Position numbers and translations under genes: made by a program. Under the pieces are notes generated by a model, which saw only the letters and a list, made by a program, of their open reading frames with translations, searched no databases and was not told where the DNA came from. Shown piece by piece: positions 21,748-32,600 of a stretch of 64,000 bases of DNA. The stretch covers positions 124,001 to 188,000 of the forward strand of contig WWBZ02000040.1 in the NCBI GenBank assembly GCA_011503125.2. Reading direction: 5' to 3'. Position 1 is the first letter of the stretch. Each line of letters opens with the position of its first letter. The stretch comes from Botryosphaeria dothidea. Its lineage: Eukaryota > Ascomycota > Dothideomycetes > Botryosphaeriales > Botryosphaeriaceae.

Positions 21748-22812
21748 CTATGCCCCTGGCACAATACCAATGACCTCCTTCAATACTTCAGGAACAATCT
21801 TACTCGCATCGCCCTGGAAGAGCCAATCACCTTCCTTTAGATTTGTAGTGGCACCTTCTTCCTCCGACTCCTCCATATTGAAGACGGCAATCCTCGCTCC
21901 TTGCACTCTTGCGGCATGGATGTAACCGGCAGCCGGGTAGACCAGAGCAGTAGTCCCAACTACAAGCATCAAGTCAATCTTCCCCTCATCCATCCAGCTG
22001 TGTATTCGATCAACGGAAGATTGAGCCAGCGCTTCTCCGAACCAAACAATGTCTGGACGTAGAAGGGAAGAGCATAATGGGCAATGTGGCAGATCTTCGA
22101 CCGCGATTTCCCTCAACGGGATTTTCGGATCAGAAATATCAATGTCATCAGGCAGCTCGAGAGCAGGGACGAGGGGATCTTTGAAATTGTCCTTCTCGAC
22201 ATACGAGCACTTGTTGTTGGTGCATTTGATATCGAAGAGCGAACCGTGGACGGGCTGCAGATTTTCGGGCGGGTGATTGGCGCGTTGGCACAGGCCTGCG
22301 TTGTTGGGTTAGCCAGCCAGACCGCCACGGTTGAGTCAGATGCAAGCACCATCGATGTTCTGGCTGATAGCTAGATAATTCGGCCTCTGTTTTGCCAGCT
22401 TGGCCAGCGCCATGTGGGCTCTATTGGGCTTCGCCTTCAGGGCTCCGTGCCGTCTGTAGCTGTAAAACTGCCATACAAGTGACGGGTCTTTGAAGAAAGC
22501 GCCGGGTGTTGCTAAGGTCGTGCAATCGTATTCTCTCCAGAAGCCGCCTGCGCCGCGAAAGGTGGGAACGCCAGAGGCGGCTGATAGGCCTGCGCCAAAC
22601 AGGGCCATGATCCGGTTGGAGGATTTAAGGTACTGGGAGAAAGAAACATAATCGTCCAGCGAAATGTCGACTGATTCGGAAGGCAGGGTTCCGGTGTGGA
22701 CCTTGCGCTTCCGCTGCTTGGCATACGCTTTCCAGAGCTCGTTGGCGAACTTGGAGGGCAACTTGGGTCGCGCGGGGACGGAGGATTGCGGCATAGAGTC
22801 GGTAGATTCCAT
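21748..22812 (-). CDS. NAD-dependent lysine deacylase, sirtuin class III (SIRT5-like)
   Basis: Exons 22350-22812 and 21748-22295 with a 54-bp intron (GTGCTT...GGCTAAC...CAG) encode 336 aa. Sirtuins remove acyl groups from lysine using NAD+. Visible motifs: GAGLSAASGVPTFRG (NAD binding), QNIDG, the catalytic His in QPVHGS (H171), zinc cysteines in CTNNKC and CPLC, VWFGE and VVGTTALVYPAA. The FYSYRR segment supplies Tyr117 and Arg120, which correspond to the Tyr-x-x-Arg pair that gives human SIRT5 its preference for succinyl/malonyl/glutaryl-lysine. A desuccinylase/demalonylase role is therefore likely. The N-terminus is not a strong mitochondrial presequence, so location is open. It is intact although flanked by a dead NLR, and divergent from a P450. 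Confidence 0.93.
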
Positions 22813-23516
22813 GGGTGAAGGTTGCGGTGCGAAAGGCTAAAAGCGTGCAGGCCTTTTACGTTGTGGCCGTGGTCAAACAGGCAACAACGGAGCAGCACGG
22901 CCGCAGTAAGCAGCCACCCGCCCCACTCAGGGCACAGCCCAATCCATCACCAACCCATTCTTCGCGCAGCGATTGAGAGGTGTCGGCAGTGTGCGGCACG
23001 CGAGGTGCTGGGTGGAAAGCTTGCTTGAGAAGCTCTCCGGACGGCGGGCAGTTGCATGAGGTCCGAAACCGTGGGGGTGGATTTGGCGCAAATCACTAGC
23101 CCCCAGTGCCCCCCTTCCCGCTTGGAACAGGAAAGTCGCGGCGCCGATCGAGCCGAAACCCTGCCCGCGTAGCCCGCTGTTCGTCCAACACACCCGGCAT
23201 CCGCTGCCTGTGTCATTCAGCAAACGCTCTTGCCCGCCTGCAGCAAGCCCGTCATCCACACGAAGCCATGCGCCGCATCCCTCGCGTGGGACCCGACATG
23301 GTCCCCTGAGTAGTCCGCGGAAAGTACCTTATCATCCGCTGTTCTGGGTCTCCATTCGCCAATCGAGTGCCTTGCATTACGCTCCTGTTTACGATGCGAA
23401 CCCGAGCGACACCGTGCGGCCGCCCGCATATAACCTTCACGTAACCTTGACTTTTTCCCTCGACAGCCGTCACTCTCGGACATTGTCGTTCAGGTTGCTC
23501 CCGAAAAATCTCCAAC
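22813..23516. promoter_or_regulatory. Divergent promoter region (sirtuin / P450)
   Basis: A 704-bp GC-rich gap lies between the two starts, with CCCGCATATAACC close to the P450 start. No coding frame is supported. Confidence 0.45.
23427..23434 (+). promoter_or_regulatory. TATA-like box of the P450 gene
   Basis: CATATAAC lies about 85 bp upstream of the P450 ATG at 23517 in an otherwise GC-rich stretch, and is followed by a C/T-rich start region. Confidence 0.4.
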
Positions 23517-25236
23517 ATGGTGTCAATCGCTCTCATCATTTCGCTGCTTGCTGCGGCAGTGCTCTACATCGTCGCCCTCTTGCGACGGAAGCGGGCATTA
23601 TTCAAAGGCCTGGTAAGTTTCCGTTCTGAACGGCAGCCAAAACCAAAGACTGATGGCGCTGTTCCAGCCGCAACCTCCGGGCCATGACCCAATCTTCGGC
23701 CATGCCAAAGTCATCAAGGAACTGGCCGATGAATTGCCCCCAGGCCTGCACCCTGCTTGTTACGGCTACTTGCTGAGGCAGAAGTACAACCTACCAAAGG
23801 CATTCTACATCGACTTGTGGCCCTTTTCCGATTCATGGCTTCTTATCACCGACAATGAACTATGCGAGCAAATCACCACCAACCCGAGCATCTCCAAATT
23901 CGAAAAGTTGCGTGGCATGATGCAGCCGTTTGCAGGCCAGCGGAATCTCGTGGTTATGGAAGGCGAGGAGTGGAAGAGATGGCGCGGCATCTTCAACTCT
24001 GGCTTTTCCGCCACCAACCTCGCCAAACACGTCCCGGCAATCGTGCGCGAGGCTGAGAAATTCGCCGCTCTCCTTGCCGAAAAGGCAGCGTCCCAGGAAG
24101 TCTTCTCCATGGAGCCTGTTGCTGTAGACCTCACCGTGGAGATCATTGGTCAAGTCATTCTGTAAGATTTCTAGCACTTTGAGACGACGGTATTCTCACA
24201 GACTCACAGCGGTAACGCCTTTACGTCCCAAGCCGAGGGCCAGAACTACAAAACCGGTCTCCGTGACCAGATCTACTGGGTCTCAATCGGCACAAACCCC
24301 GGTTTCGGCGCGATCCGTCAGCTTGACCCATACCGCAAGTACAGAATCATGGCCAACGAAGCCAAGATGAACCGCTCCATCCGCCGCATCATCCAACAGC
24401 GCTGGGCCGAGCGCCAGAAGAACGGTCCGTCCAGCCAAAAGGCCTTCTACGCCATCGACCTCGCACTCGACGCCTACGTGGCCGACAAGAAATCCTTCGG
24501 CCAAGACGTTTCCGCAGCCTCCACCATCGATGAGGAATACATGACGATCCTGCAAGATCAGATGAAGATCTTCGTCTTCGCCGGCCACGACACCTCCAGC
24601 GGCACCATCTGCTACGTCCTGTGGGCCCTGCACAAGCACCCCGAATGGCTGCAGAAGCTCCGCGACGAATATGACCGTGTGCTCGGCGCCGACGTCGCCC
24701 AAGCCATCGCCGCCCGCCCCAACGTCCTCAACGAGCTGCCCATCACCAACGCCGTCATCAAGGAGGTCCTCCGCATCTTCCCGCCCGCCGGCACCATCAG
24801 GGGAAGCACCGTCGAGTACCCCATCGTCGACCCGGACACGGGCGAGTCGTTCGAGACGAAAGGCTGGATGGTGTGGGCCCCGTCTTTTGGGGTTATGCGC
24901 GATCCCCGCTACTTCCCCGACCCGCACAACTTCCGCCCGGAGCGCTTCCTGCCACGGGATCAGCGCCCCGAGGACCTGGTCGCTGAGCGCGTGCATCCGC
25001 ACGCGTGGAGGCCGTTCGAGGTGGGGCCGCGCAACTGCATCGGGCAGGAGCTGGCGATGGTGGAGATCAAGATCGCCATGGCGCTGATGTTGCCGAGGTT
25101 CGACGTCGTGCCGGCGTACGAGGGGACGCTGGACCCGAAGTTCGATTTCTTGGGCGGGCAGGCGTATCCGGTGCTGTTCGGGACGGCGAAGCCGAATCAG
25201 GGCATGCCGGTAAGGGTGGCGGAGAGGAAGGTGTAG
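23517..25236 (+). CDS. Cytochrome P450 monooxygenase
   Basis: Three exons (23517-23612, 23668-24161, 24210-25236; introns 55 and 48 bp) give 538 aa. Exon 1 encodes an N-terminal membrane anchor (SIALIISLLAAAVLYIVALL followed by RRKR), placing it on the ER facing the cytosol. Signatures: the C-helix WKRWRGIF, the oxygen-binding I-helix AGHDTSSG (about residues 321-327), ExxR in KEVLRIFPP, the PERF motif (RPERFLP) and the heme loop FEVGPRNCIGQ with Cys473 as thiolate ligand. The LRDQIYW/FGAIRQLDPYRKYR region resembles fungal secondary-metabolism P450s. No polyketide synthase or other cluster gene is nearby, so the substrate is unknown. All key residues are intact. Confidence 0.93.
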
Positions 25237-25394
25237 TGCTGGGGGTAGTTCATACGGGGTAAAGACTGCGATTAGAGGAAGTAAATTGAAGCTTAATACC
25301 GAGAATCAAGACGGGACAGCAATCGTCGAGGATGTCTATCAACGAGAAAAATGACCCAAGAAAACGCAGCAGACATGAACACAATGCTTCATCC

Positions 25395-25985
25395 CTAACT
25401 ACCAAGCACCACCTCTAAACGTTCCGCTATTTGCCTGCGATGATCGATTATAGGGCATTTCTCGAACTCCCTTTTGGCATAATCCAACGGGCTGCATCCG
25501 TCTTTGTCAACTTCGTCGGTCTTGCAGTGAAAGGGAGAGTTTGTCAGTAGCTTCGCAATCTGATAAGCCCCACATTCCGCAGCGTAAGATAATGGTGTGC
25601 AGCCCATGGAGGCCTCGTGTGGACTTGTTCTTCCCGTATCCAACAACTTTCTTGCAATATCCTCTCGAGTGACGTACGAGAGGAGTATTCATCTATGCAC
25701 GTCTTGGAAGTCCGCGTCGACGGAAACCATCTCAAGCAACGCTCACACCATTGCAGCAGGGTTCAGCTCGATTTACCCATCCTAACGGGCAATACTCCAC
25801 TAAGCTCGTCACAGGCACGTTGAAGCATGTGGAAGTATCCTACAGATGTAGAACTGGCTTAAAATCAGCGGCGAAGCTATCCTAGAAATCATCTCAAGAC
25901 TACTCCGAACACCAGCGACCCCTAAATCAATCAGCGCCGAAAGGAGGGACTTCTCATCATTGACATGGTCGAAGATCTCCTTGTG
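25395..25985 (-). pseudogene. Ankyrin-repeat protein remnant
   Basis: On the minus strand a frame carries two ankyrin-like repeats (LSYVTREDIARKLLDTG and CTPLSYAAECGAYQIAKLL) and a partial third (GCSPLDYAKREFEKC), ending at a TAG at 25395. Upstream sequence to about 25985 also reads as protein-like (KEIFDHVNDEKSLLSALIDLG) but in broken frames. It cannot be the C-terminus of the NLR remnant at 20.4-21.6 kb, because it lies upstream of that gene on the same strand. It is probably a decayed fragment of another NLR or ankyrin gene. Confidence 0.55.
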
Positions 25986-25987
25986 GA

Positions 25988-26386
25988 TTAGCCTAGGGTC
26001 AGGAAGAGGGAAGCTGCCTGCAGTGTTGCCAAAGAATAAAGTTCGTCAACGAAACAATTACCGGTCTGGTCTTGAGCAAACTGCCAATAATACGTCTTGC
26101 TCGCGAAGTTGACAGCAATGCAGGCTGGCTGGGACTTCTTGTAGGCGTCGGCAATAATAACGTTGATAGCGGGATCCGGATTGGAGCCCGAGGTTTCCCA
26201 GTTGATCTTCGCGACCACGGTAACGATGGTGTTCTGCGTCAACTGACACTGGCCCTGCTGATTTGAAGACAAAGCACATTCGAACTCCGTCCCGGTGCAA
26301 CTGGGAACCTGTTGGCACCCTTGTGGTTTGCCAATGGGGGTGAAACCGGTATTGGCTGCTAGGAGGAAAGGGGAACCGACGTTCAT
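25988..26386 (-). CDS. Hypothetical protein, Cys-containing, 132 aa
   Basis: An ATG-started frame of 132 aa. It contains six Cys, including QGCQQVPSC, FECALS and CQLTQ, and a Tyr/Trp-rich block (KTYYWQFAQDQTGNCF). It looks like a folded domain rather than random sequence, but I cannot name the family. There is no clear signal peptide. The last 20 residues could belong to an unrecognised intron. It lies next to decayed genes and A/T-rich DNA, so it may itself be a fragment. Confidence 0.4.
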   Translation of the reverse strand: MNVGSPFLLAANTGFTPIGKPQGCQQVPSCTGTEFECALSSNQQGQCQLTQNTIVTVVAKINWETSGSNPDPAINVIIADAYKKSQPACIAVNFASKTYYWQFAQDQTGNCFVDELYSLATLQAASLFLTLG

Positions 26387-27673
26387 CTTTAATGTTTCTT
26401 TAGCAACATTAGCAAAATTCGAGGGGATTTTATATTGTAGGCAGCTTTACATTGAGCAGTGGTAAAGATATTTGACAAGACAGAAGCGATTTTCGGTAAT
26501 TTAGGGAACGGATAGTAACGTCGTGGCAACGACCGCTGCTCAAGAAATTCATGGGATAGAGGGTACTTAGGTAGTAAATAGATACTCCCTGAAATGGCTG
26601 AAAATTTTCCCAAACCTTAAAACTATAAGGCTAGAGCTAAGGTGAAACGACAACAGGTGTAGGTTTAAGTTAATAGGACGCAGAAATTTTTTTTGATCAT
26701 TTCTTCTAACTTATACTACATTCAAAACGCCAAAAACATTAGTTCTTAGAACGTAAATATATATAGACTTAAATATTCCAGAAACAGGCCTCTCCCTTTT
26801 GGATATATTTATATCGGACCTCGGTTCGTGGGCGAGGAAAAACGCCTGCAAATGCGCTTTTGTTTTCTAGTCTTTTGCTGCATCTTCTGAAAGAAAAATC
26901 CCACTAAATTCGGCTTCCCAGTACTTGTTTTGCCTTTGATCCATAGCAGCCCGTGGCGTCCGGTGTGCCATTTGATATACTTTGGGTAATAATGAAGCTA
27001 GTCACGAGCATCAGGTGCCGTGTATATTTTTGTCCCATCTCCAGTTTCGCTCTGTAAAGTAAAGCGATTGCAGGCATGCTCTGGCAGTGTCAGCATACTT
27101 TCTGAAGCTCTTCATGGGCAAGTAATCATCTCTCAATCATCAAAGGAAAAGGCGCGAGATGAAGGTGAGCCTAGTCTAATGTAATCTGCAAGTCTTGGTA
27201 TTGCATTCAAATGGCCAACACTGGCTAATTGGGTTAGTATCCGAAAGTCTCTATTTCAGGACGGAATCGGAATTCTCACGAAACTGGGCGAGGTAATCCT
27301 TTACAAAGTTGTGTTTCCACATCATTGTCCGAACGTGCGAATTTGACAAGCTCAGAATGGATTCGATCCTCATGTTGACTAAACTTCTCGGCAACCGCCG
27401 AGTCCCTGCCGCGAGTCGCCAAGCTTCGATGGACCAGAACAGTTAGCGGACCATAAATATGCTACTTGCCTTTTCTCCGAGGTACCACTTAGCTTTATCG
27501 AAGACTATTGACGATTGTGAAACAAACCTTTACTGCTGTTTGAGATTGCAAGGTTTCCAAGAAAGAGATTACTGCAGCGGCCTCGGAGCAGAAACCTGCG
27601 CACATTGGAGTACAAAGGTGAACTCCGAAAGTAAGCTGAAGAGCATCGTGCGCTCTCGGATGCCGAAAGCTCA
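26387..27673. other. A/T-rich gene-free region
   Basis: Long A/T tracts (26600-26830) and no supported gene. The TA-rich composition is compatible with RIP or simply with the edge of a transposon-rich compartment. Confidence 0.5.
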
Positions 27674-27928
27674 TCAACCTCTGCAGGTTCGAATGAAGTG
27701 AGCCGCTATCGCACTGCGCAGATGCAGCTTTGCGCTTGGCTCGCGAACTTCCTCCAGGCATAGGCAGGGCTTCCACTTGGTAAGCCATTTTACCAAGTCT
27801 TAAACCAAGCCGCTTGGCAAGCCGGCCTCAGCCCCGGCTTATTTAATTTTTATCTTGACTTGTCAAGCGGGCGTAGAGGGCCGGCTTAGTTCAAGATCTT
27901 AGACCAAGTTACGTAATAAGCGTATTTC

Positions 27929-28168
27929 TGTTACGGTTTGAACCCTAAGGGTGCCTTGGATGGATCCTACGGCGAGACCTTGGGTTGAGAGGACCCTGAA
28001 GCTCAACAAGAAAACCCTGCAACTCGCTACCAGTAAAAGGGACTCTAGAGAGATATATAAGCAGCGCTATCTTACTCAAACCTTTCTTTCTTTTCTCTTT
28101 AGCTTAGTCTTCTCGTAGATAGTAATGCCACTGCATTTCCGCGAGTGCACCGGATGCAAGCCATCACA
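27929..28168 (+). repeat. 5' LTR of the gypsy element
   Basis: The 240-bp LTR begins TGTTACGG and ends CCATCACA, with TATATAA at 28054-28060. The matching 3' LTR starts TATTACGG at 33811 and differs in a handful of positions, mainly transitions such as CCTTGG/CCTTAG. The right edge was set by the 33 bp shared with 35900-35932 and by the ATTTC duplication. Confidence 0.9.
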
Positions 28169-28179
28169 TTAGACTAAGC

Positions 28180-28327
28180 TCATTCCCCTTCCTCTGTGCG
28201 CCAAAGCTTCCACGTAAGCACGGCTTTCCTCATCCCCTTCCTCTATGCGCTATAGCTCCCACGTGAGCACTGCGTTCTCATTCCCTTTCCTCTGTGCGCT
28301 ATAGCTCACACGTGAGCACTGCTTCTC
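28180..28327 (+). repeat. Three tandem ~50-bp repeats in the gypsy leader
   Basis: Three units of about 50, 48 and 50 bp share TCATTCCC, CTCTGTGCGC(T)ATAGCT and CACGTGAGCAC. They lie between the 5' LTR and gag in untranslated leader sequence. Confidence 0.75.
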
Positions 28328-28442
28328 TTTACCCAAGTTACCTAAGTTACCTAAGGAATAGGATAGTAGCTAGGCTTATAGCTAGTTGACTATACCTCGA
28401 AGAAGTCCCTAAAAGAAGGCTCAAAGGAGACCTTAGAGAGGG

Positions 28443-28632
28443 CACCTAAGAAGACACCTAAGAAGACACCCAAGAAGACACTCAAGAAGACACCCAAGAA
28501 GACACCCAAGAAGACACCCAAGAAGACACCCAAGAAGACACCCAAGAAGACACCCAAGAAGACACCCAAGAAGACACCCAAGAAGACACCCAAGAAGACA
28601 CCCAAGAAGACACCCAAGAAGACAACCAAGGA
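28443..28632 (+). repeat. 12-bp minisatellite (AAGAAGACACCC)n
   Basis: About fifteen copies of AAGAAGACACCC run without interruption into the start of gag, with variation only at the edges. They create long open frames on both strands (a four-residue GVFL repeat on the minus strand) that are not genes. Confidence 0.9.
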
Positions 28633-28634
28633 AG

Positions 28635-29603
28635 ATGCATGACGATACCCAAGACCGAGGGCCTCCGGCGGCTACCGAGAATAACGAGCAAAGCCTACTA
28701 CAGCAGCTCGTTCAACTACTAGCTAGACCTACGTCCCCAAGAAAGAACGAACCTACAAAACAACTCGGCCCGTTAGCTGAATATAGAGGAGACCGAGATC
28801 AACTCGAACCATGGATTGCTCAAGCTAATACAAAACTAAACGTCGACTACACCAACTGTACTGAAGCAACGAAGTTCTTCGCGTTACATAACCGGTTAAG
28901 AGGGGAAGCTGCCCGCCAACTACAGCCCTAGATTCAAGCGGTTACGGCGACAAGCAATACTACGGTTACCAACCTTATTGCACAGCTACGCCTATCCTTT
29001 GGCGACCCGCATACTAAGGAGAAGGCCCAACGCAAGCTTTATCAACTCCGCCAAGCCAGCAAGTCCTTTGTAGAGTACTTTACCGAGTACCGGAAGCTCC
29101 TACTAGAAGCAGGAGGCACGGACTAGCCAGACGAAATTAAGAAGTCCTACCTCGAGGCTGGACTTAGTAGAGAGCTTTAATAATAAATGATCGGCCTTAC
29201 GAATCCGGACTAGTAGTTCGAGGACTACTATACAGAGCTCAAGCGAGTAAGTGACCAGTTAGAAGCTTTTCAACTACGTACCCAGAAGACGCCGGCAACT
29301 ATAACAAAGACTACTACGTATCTAAAGCCCCCTCAAAACGACCAAATGGACTGGGAACCAACGGGCCCAGCCAAAGCCGCACTAACCCAGAGAGCTAAAT
29401 GGGTAACTCAAGATGAGATCAACCGACGCCGTCAGAACAAGCTTTATACGCGTTGTGGCGCCTCAGGACACTGGTGGCAGGCATATCCTTATGCACCTGC
29501 CCACCGTCCAGCTCAAGCCGCTAGCACTAGGCAACTAGAGCAAGAGACTCTTCCACAACTAGAGGAGGTGTTAGAGGTCAACGAGAATTCGGAAAAAGAA
29601 TAG
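28635..29603 (+). pseudogene. gag of the gypsy element
   Basis: From ATG 28635 the frame encodes a capsid-like region (GPLAEYRGDRDQLEPWIAQ, KLYQLRQASKSFVEYFTEYRKLL), then a zinc-knuckle remnant near 29440-29490 (RCGASGHWW), and stops at 29601. Several TAG/TAA codons interrupt it, mostly where Trp or Gln is expected. Two of the usual zinc-knuckle Cys positions now read Tyr. It is non-functional. pol lies in the -1 frame relative to gag. Confidence 0.85.
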
Positions 29604-29679
29604 CTCCTGATAAAATTCGCTATTAGGAGTAAAAGGAGTAAAATAAGCTTTAAGAAGATTGGAAGCAATTCGAGAATAA

Positions 29680-32600
29680 GCATATGGAAAAACCACCCTT
29701 CTTAGTTTCCGTACTTATTAATAAGGAGACCTCTACTTAAACCCTTATCGATTCTGGGTACTTATCCTATGGCTTTATCGATGCTCAATTCGCTCGAAGA
29801 CATAAACTCTAGCGTATCCCTATCCGACCAAGACAAATCCAGTCAGTTAATGCTATTACCGACTCCTGGATTACCGAAGTAGCAATTGCCGAGATCGATA
29901 TTAGCGGACACCAAACGAAAAGAGCTTACTTCCATATAGCTCTAAGGATTAAAGGCTATAAAGTTATTCTTGGCTTACCATGGTTAGTAAAAGAGAGAGC
30001 AGAACTAGATGCAGAAAAACAAATCCTTAGATTTAAGGACTCTAGCCTAGTAGTACAAAGCCAGAGAGAGAGAAAAGAACTCGACTATAGGAGGGTCGGA
30101 GCCGCTGGGTTCCGCCTTCTTACGAGGAAGAAACGACTCGGTTACCAGGTTTTCTCAGCAAGTCTAGCTGATATCAATAAAGCACTTGCTGAGAAGAAGT
30201 ATACGGACCTAAGGACGAAACTACCAGCCTGGTTAGATAAACGGTTTCTCGATACCTTCGATAGAAGTAAAGCCGACAAGTTACCTCCACACCGACCTGG
30301 AATTGATCATCAGATCGAGCTTAAGAAAGATGAGAATGGGAGGGCACCAGTGGCCCCATGGGGACCCTTATATAACATGTCCAGAGACGAACTACTAGTA
30401 CTCCGGAAAACGCTTACAGAGCTACTCGATAAAGGCTTTATCCGTATAAGCAATTCTCCAGCCGCAGCGCCAGTCCTCTTTGTAAAGAAACCAGGTGGAG
30501 GCTTACGATTCTATTGTGACTACCGAGCCCTTAATCAACTTACACGGAAGGATCGATATCCACTACCTCTTATCTAGGAGACCCTTAACCGGATTAGTAA
30601 GGCAAGATAGTTTACGAAACTCGATATAATCGCAGCATTTAATAAGATTCGGGTTAAACTAGGAGATAAATGGCTTACAGCCTTTCGAACCCGCTTTAGA
30701 CTATTTAAGTGGCTTGTTACTCCCTTTGGACTAGCTAATGCACTAAGCACCTTTCAACGATATATCAACTAGACCCTACAGGACTTCCTAGACGACTTTG
30801 TATCGGCTTATGTCGATAATGTGCTTATTTTCACCGAGGGATCCCGTACCCAACACCGAGAGCACGTAACTAAGGTTCTCGAAAAGCTATAAGCAGCGGG
30901 ACTACAGCTTAATATCGATAAGTGCGAATTTGAGGTTCAGTCAACAAAGTATCTTAGATTTATTATCGAAGCTGGGAAAGGTATCCGCATGGACCTAGCT
31001 AAGGTAAAAGCTATTTAGGAATAGGAAACACCAACTATAGTTAAAGGAGTGCTTGGATTCCTTAGCTTTGCGAACTTCTACCGGCGCTTTATTAATGAAT
31101 ACTCGAAGACTACGGCTCCGTTATATGCACTTACAAAGAAAGACGTTCCGTTCTATTGGATAGAAGGAGCAGAAAGAGCGTTTCGAAAGCTAAAGAAGGC
31201 CTTTATCACGGCACCAATCCTTGCCTAATTCGACCCGGACCGAAAGATAATCCTCGAGACTGACTCCTCAGGATACTGTACAGGAGGAATTTTATCCCAA
31301 TACGATAACAATGGAGTACTCCGGCCAGTTGCCTACTTCTCAAAGAAGAACTCGCCAGCAGAGTGCAACTACGAGATCTACGATAAGGAGCTCCTTGCGA
31401 TTATTAAGTATCTTCAGTAGTAGGATGCAGAGCTACGAAGCGTAAAAGAATTTAAGATTATTACGGACCATAAGAATCTCGAATACTTTACAACAGTCCG
31501 ACGGCTCTCTGAGAGGCAAATGAGATGGCAGCTAATTCTAAGCCGATTCAACTTTACCATTGTGTTACGGCGCAGCCTTCACAAGAACATGGGAAGAGAG
31601 AATGGGAATCTCGCAGAGAAGCCCCCAACAAGAAACGAAGCAAAGTCTTCACGTGACCAGACACGTGATTCCCCACCAGGACCCACATGTCGCCCTCAGA
31701 AGCCCGGGCGACATAAAGCAACTGTCGCCCAGTGTAGCCACGGCGACGTAGGGCAACATCAGATTGTATAGAACTCTCCTACGTGTATATAAAACCACAC
31801 TCCTTAGATAGCTTTGACCTTCGTGGTCAACTTCAACAATAGAATCGTACTCTATTGGTAACAAGGCCTTCGCACGCAGTGCTCAGTCTTCAGTCGTCTA
31901 CTCGTTCCTCGCGTACCTCTTCTTGTACCCACTCAAGGAAAACCCTTCGACAGGTTTCCACCCTCTTTGGTGTTTGGATCCTTAGAGGTAGAGGCCCGCT
32001 CGTTACACATTGCTTACCGTCCAGGCAAGCTTGGGGCTCAGCCTAACGCACTTACACGAAGAGACCAAGACTTACCAGTATCTTAAGATAATAAGAGGCT
32101 TCAATATCGTGTCGCACAACTCTTAAGCCCAGATAAGATTCAAGCCAACTATTGGAGAGTTTTGGCAACACCAGTGCAAACAAGACGACAAGCTATAACC
32201 GAACAAGGAACAGACGAACAAGCAGATGAACCAGCAGATGAACCAGCAGACGAACCATCAGACAGATCTATAGACGAACTAGTATACGAACAAGGAGCAA
32301 CGTTAATCGAAGACCATTTACGGCAGCTCTGGCAAGAGGCAAAAGCAGCGGATCCGGACCATGGACGTCTTATAACAGCAGTAAGAGAGGGTAGAAGAAC
32401 GCTACCAAACGATTTAGAAGAACCAGTTAAGCTCTCAATTGCTAATTACTCCTTAAATAATCAAGGAGAGTTGCTGTTCCGCAGCAGACGTTGGGTGCCA
32501 AACCACGAGCCTTTAAGAACCAAGCTGATCTAGACACTTCACGACTCAACAATAACAGCTCACCCTAGACGCACTGGAACGATAGCTCTTGTTACAAGGC

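Noticed and set aside
28390..28691. Minus-strand frames with GVFL/WVSS repeats.
   Set aside because: They are produced by the 12-bp minisatellite and are not genes.
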